Assembly: GCA_030432255.1 (NCBI GenBank)
Contig: JAUIHS010000010.1
Location: 87,928-151,927, forward strand
Direction of reading: 5' to 3'
From: Phycisphaerae bacterium
Lineage (GTDB): Bacteria; Planctomycetota; Phycisphaerae; Phycisphaerales; UBA1924
Length of the DNA: 64,000 nt
The notes under the pieces were generated by a model. That model was not told the DNA's origin, did not search any database, and worked only from the letters and a program-made list of their open reading frames with translations. Both the position numbers and the translations under genes were made by a program. Positions 26,541-35,940 of the stretch are shown here, piece after piece; position 1 is the stretch's first letter, and each line of letters begins with the position of its first letter.

Positions 26541-27074
26541 TCAATAGTCGGCCGGGAAGCCGAGACATTGGGGAATGAGCACGCCCTGGATCATCGGTTC
26601 GTTCGTCGCCGCGTCGTTCTCGAAGATGTCACGCCGCAGGTACTCAAGGCACTGGCGCGTCACCGTGGTGTGCTTCGGTTCCGTCAGGTGGTGATGCTGC
26701 GCTTCGCTGACGATCCCCGCGATGCCCGTCCGGATCTCGGCCAGTCGCTGCTCAAGGCGCATCTTGACCTCTTCCTCGTGCTTCTGCTTCACCTGGATCA
26801 GCAGTTCCGTCTCCCAGATCCAGATGCGCCCCGTTGAACCGTTGGTGAACTTCTCGTTGAGGACCGGGAGTTCACGCAGTTCGTCGCCGACCGCCGTCTG
26901 ACCGGTTGCGAGGTCGGCGTCCGCCACCGCGCCGGCCGGTTTGCCCAGCATCCCCATGACCACGACGAGTCCGATCGCCTCGCCGATGAGCAGAACGAGG
27001 ATGATCGCGATCGTCTTGATCGGGCGGCCACCCTTCTTCTGTGCTTCTTCGCTCGGTGCGCCTTCTTCACTCAT
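26541..27074 (-). CDS. fliL: Flagellar basal-body-associated protein
   Basis: FliL sits around the stator and supports torque. The 177-residue product has an N-terminal cytoplasmic stretch, one membrane helix (~20-43, [20 protein letters not shown]) and a periplasmic SPFH-like domain ([40 protein letters not shown]). motB is 16 bp upstream on the same strand. Family identity is clear from architecture and context. Confidence 0.88.
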   Translation of the reverse strand: MSEEGAPSEEAQKKGGRPIKTIAIILVLLIGEAIGLVVVMGMLGKPAGAVADADLATGQTAVGDELRELPVLNEKFTNGSTGRIWIWETELLIQVKQKHEEEVKMRLEQRLAEIRTGIAGIVSEAQHHHLTEPKHTTVTRQCLEYLRRDIFENDAATNEPMIQGVLIPQCLGFPADY

Positions 27075-27090
27075 GATTCACTCTCCAGAT

Positions 27091-27852
27091 TCACTCGGCA
27101 CGGGCCGCAGATTCGTCAGTAAATGCCGCGTCAGGATTCACTTCGTTTGCGCGGACTTCCAGCATCACGACTTCGACCCGTCGGTTGGGTGCAGACTCCC
27201 GCTCGCCTCGCTTGCGAACCACCATGGGCTCACTTGTGCCGCGGGCGTCCATGGCGATCAGGTCCTCCCGGATGTTCCCCTCCATCACCAGGTAGTCCCT
27301 GATCGCCTTGGCGCGAAAGTACGAAAGGTCGTAGAGATCGGCGAACTTCGAATCCGGAGGCAGGATCTTCTTCGAGGCATGGCCACGAATTGCGATCTTG
27401 TTCGTCCGCCCGCGGATCAGGTCGGCGATCTTCAGCAGTTCGGGCTTGGCGGCTTCCTTGAGCGCCGCCGAACCCGGATCGAACGTCAGGTTGCCCCCGA
27501 TGGTGAACATCGTTCCTTCACGGATCTTGGTGACCTTCTGCTCGCGCCCGCTCACGGACTTCACGTTGGACTCACTCACGTTCTTCTGAGGCGACTGCTT
27601 CATCGCCAGTTCCTGCAGCAACTGCACCATCGAACGTGTGGGCGGATCATCGGTGGGCATGGACCCGACACCGCCTGAGTAGCCGAACGCCTCCTTCACC
27701 GCCGTGATCACGCGCTGGTACTCCACTTCCTCCCGCATCTCCATGAAGGACACCAGCAGGATGAAGAAGCACAGCAGCAGGCTCATCATGTCACCGAACG
27801 TGACGACCCACTCCGGAATCCCGGGCTCTTCCTTCTTGGGCTTCTTGGGCAT
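27091..27852 (-). CDS. motB: Flagellar stator protein MotB (OmpA family)
   Basis: Anchors the proton-driven stator to peptidoglycan. The 253-residue product has the N-terminal plug and helix with the proton-carrying Asp21 (WVVTFGDMMSLLLCFFILLV). A linker follows, then an OmpA-like domain (~125-230) with LTFDPGSAALKEAAKPELLK, IAIRGHASKK and NRRVEVVML. In the peptidoglycan loop the common GHTD is GHAS here. The gene lies 18 bp after motA. Confidence 0.93.
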   Translation of the reverse strand: MPKKPKKEEPGIPEWVVTFGDMMSLLLCFFILLVSFMEMREEVEYQRVITAVKEAFGYSGGVGSMPTDDPPTRSMVQLLQELAMKQSPQKNVSESNVKSVSGREQKVTKIREGTMFTIGGNLTFDPGSAALKEAAKPELLKIADLIRGRTNKIAIRGHASKKILPPDSKFADLYDLSYFRAKAIRDYLVMEGNIREDLIAMDARGTSEPMVVRKRGERESAPNRRVEVVMLEVRANEVNPDAAFTDESAARAE

Positions 27853-27870
27853 GGCCTTCCCCTCCCTCGG

Positions 27871-28659
27871 TTACGCCGCGGCCTTCATATCGCCGTCCTC
27901 ATCCCCCGACTTGCGCTCCGAGGGTGGCAGGAAGGTCTTGAGCTTCTGCTCGACGACACGCGGGTTGTCACCCGACTGAATCGACATCACGCCGCGAACG
28001 ATGATCGTCTTCAGCAGGAGTTCATCCTCGTTGCGCGATGCGAGCTTGTCCGCGAGCGGCAGGAAGATCACGTTGGCCACGATCGCACCGTAGAGCGTCG
28101 TCAACAACGCGGCGGCCATGCCTGCACCGATCGAAGATGGATCACTCATGTTTGAGAGCATCGCAACGAGGCCGATGAGCGTTCCGATCATGCCGAAGGC
28201 GGGCGCGAAGCGTCCGGCGGCATCAAAGAGCCCCTTGCCTTCGCTGTGACGCGACAGCATGTTCTCGACATCCGCATCCAGGATCTGTTCGATCAGGTCA
28301 GGATCCGTTCCGTCCACGGCCATCTTGACACCGAGGACGAGCAGGTCATCCTCCATCTCATCCGTCAGACCCTCAAGGGCAAGAATCCCATCGCGCCGTG
28401 CAACCTCGGCGTAGGACACCATCTGATCGATCAGCGCTGCGGAGTTGGCAGCCGGTGGCTTGAGCGTCTTCTGGAAGACGCCCGGCAGCTTCAGGACCTT
28501 CTCGAGGGGAAACGAGGTCAGCACCGCGGCGATACACCCACCGATCACGATCAGGACGGACGGGATATCAATGTACGCAGCGATCGATCCGCCAAGCAGA
28601 ATGGCGAACAGGATCAGCACCACACCGAGAATCAGTCCGACAAGTGTCGAGAGGTCCAT
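27871..28659 (-). CDS. motA: Flagellar stator protein MotA
   Basis: The proton-channel partner of MotB. The 262-residue product has four membrane helices: TLVGLILGVVLILFAILLGG, IPSVLIVIGGCIAAVLTSF, then GRFAPAFGMIGTLIGLVAML with the conserved Pro, and GAIVANVIFLPLADKL. The large loop between helices 2 and 3 holds the charged residues that contact FliG. The start chosen is ATG 28657-28659, with GGAAGGG seven bases upstream; a GTG two codons earlier is in frame. Confidence 0.94.
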   Translation of the reverse strand: MDLSTLVGLILGVVLILFAILLGGSIAAYIDIPSVLIVIGGCIAAVLTSFPLEKVLKLPGVFQKTLKPPAANSAALIDQMVSYAEVARRDGILALEGLTDEMEDDLLVLGVKMAVDGTDPDLIEQILDADVENMLSRHSEGKGLFDAAGRFAPAFGMIGTLIGLVAMLSNMSDPSSIGAGMAAALLTTLYGAIVANVIFLPLADKLASRNEDELLLKTIIVRGVMSIQSGDNPRVVEQKLKTFLPPSERKSGDEDGDMKAAA

Positions 28660-28814
28660 GCACACACCCTTCCGAGGCCGTGGTCTCCGCGTTGCAGCGC
28701 GGCAGACACAGCAGCATCATCGTCCGAAAGGAATGTCCGCTTAAGATCACGCGGCACCATGCACCGGCATTCGCCCGACCGCGATTCCGATAAGTCGGGA
28801 GGAGGCGGCAAATC

Positions 28815-29012
28815 TCAACTCGGAGGCAGGAGCCCCCGAAGCAGCATGCCGTACTCGACAGCCCGGTCGACAACGTCCGCCATCGGCTCCTTGACCATGA
28901 CCCGCTCGCCGTTAACGAGCTGAATGGTGGTATCCGGAACCTCCTCCACGGTGCGAATCAGCTCCGCATTCAGGACGAACTGCTTGCCGTTGAGTCGGGT
29001 GAGAACAATCAC
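28815..29012 (-). CDS. flbD: FlbD family flagellar protein
   Basis: A 65-residue protein of the small FlbD/SwrD family found between flgE and motA in many Gram-positive, spirochaete and planctomycete flagellar operons. In Bacillus its homologue supports stator function. It has the family text MIVLTRLNGKQFVLNAELI, RTVEEVPDTTIQLVNGER and DRAVEYGMLL. The length is typical. A 155-bp gap separates it from motA. Confidence 0.92.
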   Translation of the reverse strand: MIVLTRLNGKQFVLNAELIRTVEEVPDTTIQLVNGERVMVKEPMADVVDRAVEYGMLLRGLLPPS

Positions 29013-29098
29013 GTGAGACCTCGCATGCGGGGGTTCAACCCCATGCTTATCGGCGGATCTGTATCCCGGCTTTGGTCAGCGTCACGCGTCCCGCGCGG

Positions 29099-30847
29099 TT
29101 ATCGTCCCAGGACCAGCAGCTGCTGGATCAACTGGTCAGCCGTGCTGATCACCCGTGATGACGCTGAGTAGCCCGTCGACGTCGAGATCATGTTGATGAA
29201 TTCCTCACCCAGATCGACGTTGGAGAGTTCCAGTGCACCCCCGATGATCTGGCCGGTTCCGAACTGCGTCGGCACCGTCACCAGCGGCGAACCGGAGTTC
29301 GCACCCACCTGGAAGAGGTTGTTGGCCGCATCAACAAGTCCTGCCGGATTGTTGAACGTGGCCACCACGATCTGACCCAGGGGACGCGTCCGGTTGTTCG
29401 TGAATCCGCCGGTGATCACACCATCCGGTCCGACGCTGAATGAACTCAGCACGCCGAAGGGCGCACCATCGACGAACCCGACACCGATCGCCGAAGCACC
29501 ACCCGAATCAGAGAAGGCGGTCAACTCGCCGCTGTCGCCCATCAGGTCCATCGTGAAGGTCAGCGGGTCAGACGCGCCGCTGTCCAGGCGATCCACCTCG
29601 ATCTGGATCGAAGGGGGTGACACCAGTCGACCGAAGTTGTCGAAACTCAGCAGCGGTACCGCTTCATTGAACATGCCGCCGCCGCGATCTCCCGTCTCCA
29701 GGTACAGCGCATCGTTGCGATCGTCCGCTGAATGCAGGAAGGTCCGCCAGTAGGTGCCGTCGGCGTCGGTCGCGGCCAGAACCATGGTGGCATCCACCAC
29801 GATCTCCGAACCCAGTGAGTCATAGACCACGAAGCTCGTGCGCACGGACTCACCCGTGGCGTCCTGTGTCTTGGTGATGTTGAAGGGATCCGGCTTGCTC
29901 ACGCCCATCATGTCCACCACGGAGATGTTGTCCGTCGTCAGCGTCAGGTCGTTCATCTCGCCCCAGTTGCCCGTGAACTGGATCACGCCCATGGCGTCGA
30001 CTGTGAAGGAACCCGGCTCCGGCATCCCCGTCACATCCCCCATCTCGAAGCCACCATCCTGCACCACGCCCAGCGTGGTCTGCAGGAAGTTCAGGAAATC
30101 CTCGACCGTCTCGCCACCTTCAATCGTGAATGTCCCGTCCGGGACAACCTTGCCGCCCCGCTCCGCGCCAGTCACCGTGATGACATCGCCCACTGCAAAT
30201 GCACCCATCGGATCGAGAGACGTCAGCGAAGTTGCCAGCGTGATCGCCCCACCACCACTCATCAGCGCATCGAACTCAAGCACCGTACCCGTCGTGGCAA
30301 CGTCGCCATCAGCACGCAGGTTGCCGGAGATCTCCACGTTGTCGGTTGCTTCGGCCAGCGTCATCTGGCCCAGCGGAATCGTCACCGGCACCAGCGAGCC
30401 TTCAACGATGTTGAAGTTGTCATCAATCCCATATCCCTGGAGACGCTCACCCGTGATCGTCGTCAGTTCGTTCGCCGCGTTGAACTGGAACGAACCGGCG
30501 CGTGTGTACGACTCCTGCCCGGCGCCTTCGACCAGGAAGTAACCGTCACCATCCAGCGCCAGGTCCGTTTGTATACCGGTGACTGAAAGGGGCCCACCAT
30601 TGGTATTGCGCTGCGTCCCTGCAACCCGCACACCCATGCCGACCTGGAAGGGATTCACGCCACCCGTTGTGGTCGCCGGCGCAGCGCCCAGTCCGAAGTT
30701 CCGGCTGATCTGCGTCGAGAACTCCATGCGGTTCGACTTGTATGCCGTCGTATTGACGTTCGAGATGTTGTTGCCAATGACCTCGAGTCGACGAGCATGG
30801 GCATTCAGACCGGAAAGACCGGTGAACAGCGCTACTGTTGAAGCCAT
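29099..30847 (-). CDS. flgE: Flagellar hook protein
   Basis: Forms the hook that joins basal body to filament. The 582-residue product opens with the rod/hook family start ALFTGLSGLNAHARRLEVIG followed by NNISNVNTTAYKSNRMEFST. The central region has hook repeat domains, and the C-terminus is the paired helix LSNVDLGEEFINMISTSTGY and ISTADQLIQQLLVLGR. It is longer than the enterobacterial ~400 residues, as is common in this phylum, because of an expanded middle region. It lies downstream of fliK, flgD and the TIGR02530-like gene, the usual hook order. Confidence 0.95.
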   Translation of the reverse strand: MASTVALFTGLSGLNAHARRLEVIGNNISNVNTTAYKSNRMEFSTQISRNFGLGAAPATTTGGVNPFQVGMGVRVAGTQRNTNGGPLSVTGIQTDLALDGDGYFLVEGAGQESYTRAGSFQFNAANELTTITGERLQGYGIDDNFNIVEGSLVPVTIPLGQMTLAEATDNVEISGNLRADGDVATTGTVLEFDALMSGGGAITLATSLTSLDPMGAFAVGDVITVTGAERGGKVVPDGTFTIEGGETVEDFLNFLQTTLGVVQDGGFEMGDVTGMPEPGSFTVDAMGVIQFTGNWGEMNDLTLTTDNISVVDMMGVSKPDPFNITKTQDATGESVRTSFVVYDSLGSEIVVDATMVLAATDADGTYWRTFLHSADDRNDALYLETGDRGGGMFNEAVPLLSFDNFGRLVSPPSIQIEVDRLDSGASDPLTFTMDLMGDSGELTAFSDSGGASAIGVGFVDGAPFGVLSSFSVGPDGVITGGFTNNRTRPLGQIVVATFNNPAGLVDAANNLFQVGANSGSPLVTVPTQFGTGQIIGGALELSNVDLGEEFINMISTSTGYSASSRVISTADQLIQQLLVLGR

Positions 30848-30868
30848 GAAACCAACTTCCTTTCCGGC

Positions 30869-31396
30869 TCATCCCGCCCGGGATGAATGATCATCTTTCT
30901 GTATCTCTGCCAGCAGTGACTGCAAAGACGTGTTACGCACACCTTCCGGCAGCACCGCAGCCTCCCGGGAACCCACCACCCCCCCGCCGCCGTCGCTCGA
31001 CTCCGTCGAGACCGGCAGAAAGACAGCCGCATCAAAGTCAGTCAGGACCTCCGTGTCCCGAGATTGCACATCGACAACCGTCCGCGATGTCACGTCAACC
31101 GTCAGCACCGCTTCATCCGCAAACGCCAGGAGTCGACCGGATCCCGCGGCCGCCGCCGCATCCACGGCGCGCGACAGGGCATCCTGCTGTTCCGTGTTCA
31201 GATGAACATCGAAGCCCGTCGGCACCTCCACCGGCAACCCTGACGACAACTCGCCACGCCGCGCCTGCGCGAGCAGGTCGTTGAAGGACACCGACTCCAG
31301 CGGCGTACGCCCCTCCACGCACCCGCGATCGGGCGTCACACCCGACGCCAGCCGCGCGAGCAGATCCAGTGGTGGGTTGGTCATCCCTTCACTCAT
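30869..31396 (-). CDS. Flagellar hook-operon protein, TIGR02530-like
   Basis: A 175-residue protein between flgD and flgE. Its middle part resembles the small conserved 'flagellar operon protein' of hook clusters: LNTEQQDALSRAVDAAAAAG, LLAFADEAVLTVDV and TSRTVVDVQSRDTEVLTDFD. The N-terminal ~50 and the Gly/Ser-rich C-terminal stretch are not conserved text. The molecular role in hook assembly is unknown to me. The start is uncertain between GTG 31402, ATG 31396 and ATG 31384. It is 11 bp after flgD and 21 bp before flgE. Confidence 0.7.
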   Translation of the reverse strand: MSEGMTNPPLDLLARLASGVTPDRGCVEGRTPLESVSFNDLLAQARRGELSSGLPVEVPTGFDVHLNTEQQDALSRAVDAAAAAGSGRLLAFADEAVLTVDVTSRTVVDVQSRDTEVLTDFDAAVFLPVSTESSDGGGGVVGSREAAVLPEGVRNTSLQSLLAEIQKDDHSSRAG

Positions 31397-31407
31397 CGCC
31401 ACACCAC

Positions 31408-31929
31408 TCAGAGTTCCGTATCCGGAGGCAGATCATCGCCGCCGGAATCGTCGTCATCATCATCGTCGCCGCCGACGTCATCGACGTCATCGTCATCGTC
31501 ACCACCCAGCAGGTCCTGGAGGAGTTGCGGATCGATGATTTCGTCCACCCGGTCGAGCGGTATCCGCACCCCGGAGTTGAGGTTCAGAACCGTGCCCTCG
31601 CTCGTCACGCTCACCGAGTCCACGTAGCTCGCTGCGCGGAGGCCCGCATCGGTCAGCCCCGTCACGAACTTCCCGATCAAGCCACTCGCCGCCGAGACTT
31701 CGTTCTGCTTGACAAGTTGCTCAAGTGTCGCCGTGACCGCCTGGTCCGCCTCGATCGATCGGATCGTGTCAATCTGACTCAGGAGCGCCTGCGTATCGTT
31801 GGGTTGCAACGGATCCTGGTTCGTCAGTTCCGTGAACATGATCTCGACGAACTCCTCGCTCGACATCGCACTGAAGGCGTTGGTCGCCGAAGGCGTCCGG
31901 GCACCAAGATCATTGGGAATCGCTGACAT
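31408..31929 (-). CDS. flgD: Flagellar hook capping protein with an Asp-rich tail
   Basis: FlgD caps the growing hook. The 173-residue product has the conserved N-terminal module: SSEEFVEIMFTELTNQDPL, QPNDTQALLSQIDTIRSIE, VKQNEVSAASGLIGKFV. The FlgD Tudor-like part is short (VSVTSEGTVLNLNSGVRIPL, DRVDEIIDP). Instead of an FnIII-like domain, the last ~33 residues are an acidic low-complexity tail (LGGDDDDDVDDVGG... then seven Asp in a row and DSGGDD), made by Asp-codon repeats at about 31430-31505. The tail may bind calcium or be an expanded repeat; its function is unknown. Confidence 0.9.
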   Translation of the reverse strand: MSAIPNDLGARTPSATNAFSAMSSEEFVEIMFTELTNQDPLQPNDTQALLSQIDTIRSIEADQAVTATLEQLVKQNEVSAASGLIGKFVTGLTDAGLRAASYVDSVSVTSEGTVLNLNSGVRIPLDRVDEIIDPQLLQDLLGGDDDDDVDDVGGDDDDDDDSGGDDLPPDTEL

Positions 31930-31947
31930 GCTCGTGCTCCAGTCCGA

Positions 31948-33381
31948 TCAGGCGGTTGCCTCGATCCCTTCGCGGATCGGGGTGCTCAGTGCAATGGGAG
32001 AGGACGCCGCGCGCACCTCCAGGTGATCAACACGCAATCCGCGTGCCTCAAGCGCATCCTTCAGCACATCCAGTTGCGAAGACAACGCTTCAACCCCGGA
32101 TTCTCGCTCCGCATCCAACTCCACTTCAACCCGGCCGCCCTCCACCTTCATCCGGATGCGAACGCGTCCCAGCGTCTCCGGACTCAGACCAATTGACATC
32201 GTGCCGCCTCGCTGACGCAACATCGCCGCGAGCGCCCGCGATGCCGAACGTGCCGCGGCCATCGCGATGTTCGGATCCGCCATGCCCCGCGCCGCGGCCT
32301 CCTGCTGTGCCGGTGCCGGTTCTTTCCCCACCGTCTCGCCCCCGGCATCCACGGTGAATGGCACAGGCCGCGCCGCCTCCACGACCTCAATCCGGGTCGG
32401 CTCGCGCACCGCCTCGCTGGTCGCGGCATCGCGCGCTTCCGCTCCGGCGTTCGCTTGCTTCAGTTGAGCAACGTTGCGACGCCTGTCAGCCTCGCGATCT
32501 CGGGTCTCTCCGTCGCGTCCACGCCCCGTGCTCTGGCCGGACTCCCCGGCGACGGGTCCGTTCACCACCCTCGCCGCTTCCACCGCACGTGAGACCTGTC
32601 GCGTTTCACGTGGCTCCACAGGTACCAACCGTTCCGCCCGATCCACCCGCTGTGCATCCACCCGATCCACTCTCGCAGGAGAACGCGTCTCGCCGTCGAC
32701 CGGCCGCGATGGTGTCGCCCCCTCGTCCACGCGGCGTGGTTCAATGTTCTTCCTCGGCGCCGATTCTCCGGGTTCCGCCGGAGCCGATGACCGCGCATCA
32801 CGCGCCGCCGACTCCTGCTGTCCGGGCACCTGCCTGCCCTCCCGTACCGGATCCCCATCCGCCTCTGCAACCTGGATCCGGGGTGCAGGTGACTCGCTGA
32901 CGGTTCGCGATGCAGCCGATTCCCTTCCCGCGTGACGGCGAACCTCCCGTCCCGCGCCCTGTCCTTCAACAACGCCCGCGGAGGAGGCGCCTGCCGTGTG
33001 CTGTCCGATCGTGGGATCCACCTGGGCCGACCGGCTCACTTCCCACGACTGCACCCGTTCGGCAATGGTCTCGTCTTCTCCGGACAGTTCTTCCTGCGCT
33101 TCGCGCACGATCTGCGGATGCTGATCCGCCGGTGCTGCGCTCGCCTCGGCACGCGGCTCAGGATCTGCCTCCGTCGGCTTCGCTGATTCAGCGGCTTCCT
33201 CGACGCTCGCATCCGGCTCAGGCTCATCCGCAATGCGCTCGGACTGCTCTTCGAGCGACTTCCTGAAGGCGGAATCGCTGAAGTCCTCGACTTCGACAGC
33301 AACTCGCCGCCCGATCCGGTCCACTTCGTCACTGCGCAAGGATCGCGCATGCGGCAGCACACTCTCAAGACCCGTTGTCAT
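31948..33381 (-). CDS. fliK: Flagellar hook-length control protein
   Basis: A secreted ruler that sets hook length and triggers the FlhB switch. The 477-residue product is mostly a long Arg/Glu/Ala/Pro-rich linker, as expected of a ruler. The FliK C-terminal domain is in the last ~110 residues: GTMSIGLSPETLGRVRIRMK, VEGGRVEVELDAERESGVEA and LKDALEARGLRVDHLEV. It sits between the MotE-like gene and flgD, the canonical place. Confidence 0.9.
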   Translation of the reverse strand: MTTGLESVLPHARSLRSDEVDRIGRRVAVEVEDFSDSAFRKSLEEQSERIADEPEPDASVEEAAESAKPTEADPEPRAEASAAPADQHPQIVREAQEELSGEDETIAERVQSWEVSRSAQVDPTIGQHTAGASSAGVVEGQGAGREVRRHAGRESAASRTVSESPAPRIQVAEADGDPVREGRQVPGQQESAARDARSSAPAEPGESAPRKNIEPRRVDEGATPSRPVDGETRSPARVDRVDAQRVDRAERLVPVEPRETRQVSRAVEAARVVNGPVAGESGQSTGRGRDGETRDREADRRRNVAQLKQANAGAEARDAATSEAVREPTRIEVVEAARPVPFTVDAGGETVGKEPAPAQQEAAARGMADPNIAMAAARSASRALAAMLRQRGGTMSIGLSPETLGRVRIRMKVEGGRVEVELDAERESGVEALSSQLDVLKDALEARGLRVDHLEVRAASSPIALSTPIREGIEATA

Positions 33382-33395
33382 GGGGACAGAGGCTC

Positions 33396-34076
33396 CTATG
33401 GCGTCATGGCGTCAATGCCATACGTCCGGAGTCTCTCCAGCAATTCCGCTGCCAAAGCAGGATCCTGCGCCTGGAACTCGGAAATCAACTTGGTACGCGA
33501 ACGGTCCTGCATGTCCGACAGGTACGCGACGACCTCTTCCTGCTTGCCTTCCTCGATCATCGCGTTCAGCATCGAGTGCGCCGCCTTCGGCTGCAGCGAC
33601 TGCAGAGTCTTCAGTGACTTCTGGAACTGCCCGTCTCCCTCCCGAGCTCGAATCTCTTCGCGCATCTTCTCGAAAGCCTCCTTCTCCGTCTTGAAGGCAT
33701 CCACCTCCGCGAAGAAGGCCGCTCGACGCTCCTCAAGCTGAGACCCGGCCCGCTCGATGTTGTCGCCCGCCAGGTCCAGTTGACGCTGCTCAATCTCACC
33801 GTCACGGAAGCCCTCGGAGTTGATCTGCTCCGCCCCCCGCGGCAACGCACCTCGCCGCGCCGCCTCGAACAACTGGTCACGCTCCGCGTCCCTGCTCGCA
33901 ACTTCCGCTTCTTCGCGCGCCTTCTGCTCGGATACCGTCTCGCCGAACATCACCCGGAGGTCTTCAAGGCGCTCCCCGTTCAGACGATCGGTCATCACCA
34001 ACCACCCGAGCAGGCCACCCATCGCGAGGATGTTGGCCAGTGCGGTCGTCACGATGATTGTCCACAGTGCTTTCAT
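33396..34076 (-). CDS. MotE-like protein (MgtE N-domain fold) of the flagellar operon
   Basis: A 226-residue protein with an N-terminal membrane helix (~5-28, TIIVTTALANILAMGGLLGW), a long charged coiled coil (~35-150) and a C-terminal MgtE-N-like helical repeat (LQSLQPKAAHSMLNAMIEEG, VAYLSDMQDRSRTKLISEFQ, DPALAAELLERLRTYGI). This is the architecture of MotE, a chaperone needed for stator assembly in other flagellated bacteria, and the position between fliJ and fliK agrees. Sequence similarity is low, so the name is by architecture and context. It starts one base after the fliJ stop. Confidence 0.75.
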   Translation of the reverse strand: MKALWTIIVTTALANILAMGGLLGWLVMTDRLNGERLEDLRVMFGETVSEQKAREEAEVASRDAERDQLFEAARRGALPRGAEQINSEGFRDGEIEQRQLDLAGDNIERAGSQLEERRAAFFAEVDAFKTEKEAFEKMREEIRAREGDGQFQKSLKTLQSLQPKAAHSMLNAMIEEGKQEEVVAYLSDMQDRSRTKLISEFQAQDPALAAELLERLRTYGIDAMTP

Positions 34077-34077
34077 G

Positions 34078-34548
34078 TCACGACGCTCCCTGGGCCGGTC
34101 GACCGGCCCGCATCACCGCGATCTCATCGAGTTCCGCGGCTTCCTTTCGATTCATACTCTCCCGCCACGCGGCTTCACGCCGCTCACGGAGCAACTCGAT
34201 CGCACGCTTCTCGCGCGATGCTTCCCGCAACTCCGCCCGGGCCTTCTCCAATCGGCGATGCACACCGGCAAGTTGAAGCACAACCTCCTGTGCCTGCGCC
34301 CTGAGGTGAAGCGACGCATTCATCTGCATCCGCGCCGATCCCGGGTTCACCGCATGGCCGGCACCCGCGCCGAGTGTGTCACGCAGATGCCCCTTGCACG
34401 CCACGATCGCCAGTTGGAAGCCTTCCAATCGAGCCTCAAGCACCCGTCGCTCAGCCTCCACCTCCGCGAGCGCGCGCTGGCATGCCTGCTCCGCTCGTTC
34501 GCGAAGGTCCAGAACCGCCTGAAGTGGAAACTGATACCGAGCCATCAT
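34078..34548 (-). CDS. fliJ: Flagellar export chaperone
   Basis: FliJ is a coiled-coil stalk that works with the FliI ATPase ring and escorts export chaperones. The 156-residue product is nearly all heptad-patterned helix. It starts with the typical MARYQFPLQAVLDLRERAEQ and has a second long coil (LHRRLEKARAELREASREKR-type text). A loop in the middle (CKGHLRDTLGAGAGHAVNPG) is larger than in enterobacteria. Identification rests on the N-terminal motif and on the fliI-fliJ order. Confidence 0.88.
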   Translation of the reverse strand: MMARYQFPLQAVLDLRERAEQACQRALAEVEAERRVLEARLEGFQLAIVACKGHLRDTLGAGAGHAVNPGSARMQMNASLHLRAQAQEVVLQLAGVHRRLEKARAELREASREKRAIELLRERREAAWRESMNRKEAAELDEIAVMRAGRPAQGAS

Positions 34549-34560
34549 TCCAATCCGTCA

Positions 34561-35940
34561 TCACCTCGGGGATTCACTCTTCTGCTCACCGCCAGTCGAA
34601 CGCCGCATCGTGGCCGAAGCCAGCCGAGCCTCAGCCTCCGCCGCCAACGCGAGCAGAGACTGGCGCGATGCTTCCAACTCCGCCTGTTCAGTAACCGACT
34701 GCGCCAGCAGTTCCATGATCCGAGGCCTCATCTCGATCGCTACATCCGTCACGGGTTCCGTTCCCATCGTGTAGGCGCCGATCTGGATCAGGTCCTCCGA
34801 GTCGCGATAGGCCGCCATCAGTCGACCAATCGTCCGGCGCGCCGCACCATGCTCTTCCGTACAGATCTCGTTCGCGACGCGGCTCACCGAATCGAGCACA
34901 TCCACGGCCGGAAAACGACCCTGTTGTGCGAGGCGACGCGAAAGCATGACGTGACCGTCAAGGATGCCGCGAGCCGCATCCGCAATCGGCTCCGTCATGT
35001 CATCACCCTCGACAAGAATCGTGTACACGCCTGTGATGGATCCTCTGCCTTCCACCGGCCCTGCCCGCTCCAGCAGGCTGGGCAGCAGTGAGAAGACGCT
35101 TGGTGTATAGCCGCGCGTCGCAGGAGGTTCACCTGCGGCAAGTCCGATCTGCCGTTGCGCATGAGCAAAGCGTGTGATGGAGTCGACCATCAGCAGCACT
35201 GACTTGCCCTCATCGCGGAAGTACTCCGCGGCAGCACATGCCGTCGCCGCAGCACGGATCCTCATCAACGGCGCTTCGTCACTCGTCGAGACCACAACCA
35301 CCGACCGTGCCAGTCCTTCATCACCGAGGCTGTCCTCGATGAACTCTCGCACCTCGCGCCCACGTTCTCCGATCAGCGCAATCACGCTGACATCTGCCGA
35401 AGTCCCTCGCGCCAGCATGCCAAGCAGCGTCGACTTGCCGACACCCGGCCCGGCGAAGATGCCGAGGCGTTGGCCCTGCCCCACCGTCGTCATCAGGTCA
35501 ATGACCCGCACCCCGGTCTGGAGCGGCTCGCGGATGCGTCTCCGGGACATCGCACTCAACGGCCGGGGCGTCAGCAGCCGCGGACTCAGTCGCTGAGGCC
35601 GCGCGCCGTCATCAATCGGGCGCCCAAGTCCGTCGATGACCCGACCCAGCAACGACGGCCCCACGCGCACCGTCGGCGAGTCCTCCCGAAGGCAGACCCG
35701 ATCGCCCGCGCGGACGCCGGATGCCGAGTCCAGCAGCATCACGATCGCCAGGCGGTCGTCAAAGCCCACCACCTCCGCCGGCCGGGTCCCCATCGATGTC
35801 AGGATCTCAACCCGCGCTCCCACCCGTACCGGCAGGTCCGAGACGTACAGCGTCATACCTCGCATCGCCGTGACCGAGCCCGTCACGCCGATCGAGTCGC
35901 ACGTCGCCACCGCCTCCATCGCCTCGGTGAATGCACTCAC
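34561..35940 (-). CDS. fliI: Flagellum-specific ATPase
   Basis: Hexameric ATPase that unfolds and delivers export substrates. The 459-residue product has Walker A AGPGVGKST at residues 163-171, then the conserved VSVIALIGERGREVREFIED. VLLMVDSITRFAHAQRQIGL is the Walker B region, and ATRGYTPSVFSLLPSLLERA and GSITGVYTILVEGDDMTEPI follow. These are typical FliI rather than F1-beta. It overlaps fliH by four bases and precedes fliJ by 12 bp. Confidence 0.96.
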   Translation of the reverse strand: MSAFTEAMEAVATCDSIGVTGSVTAMRGMTLYVSDLPVRVGARVEILTSMGTRPAEVVGFDDRLAIVMLLDSASGVRAGDRVCLREDSPTVRVGPSLLGRVIDGLGRPIDDGARPQRLSPRLLTPRPLSAMSRRRIREPLQTGVRVIDLMTTVGQGQRLGIFAGPGVGKSTLLGMLARGTSADVSVIALIGERGREVREFIEDSLGDEGLARSVVVVSTSDEAPLMRIRAAATACAAAEYFRDEGKSVLLMVDSITRFAHAQRQIGLAAGEPPATRGYTPSVFSLLPSLLERAGPVEGRGSITGVYTILVEGDDMTEPIADAARGILDGHVMLSRRLAQQGRFPAVDVLDSVSRVANEICTEEHGAARRTIGRLMAAYRDSEDLIQIGAYTMGTEPVTDVAIEMRPRIMELLAQSVTEQAELEASRQSLLALAAEAEARLASATMRRSTGGEQKSESPR

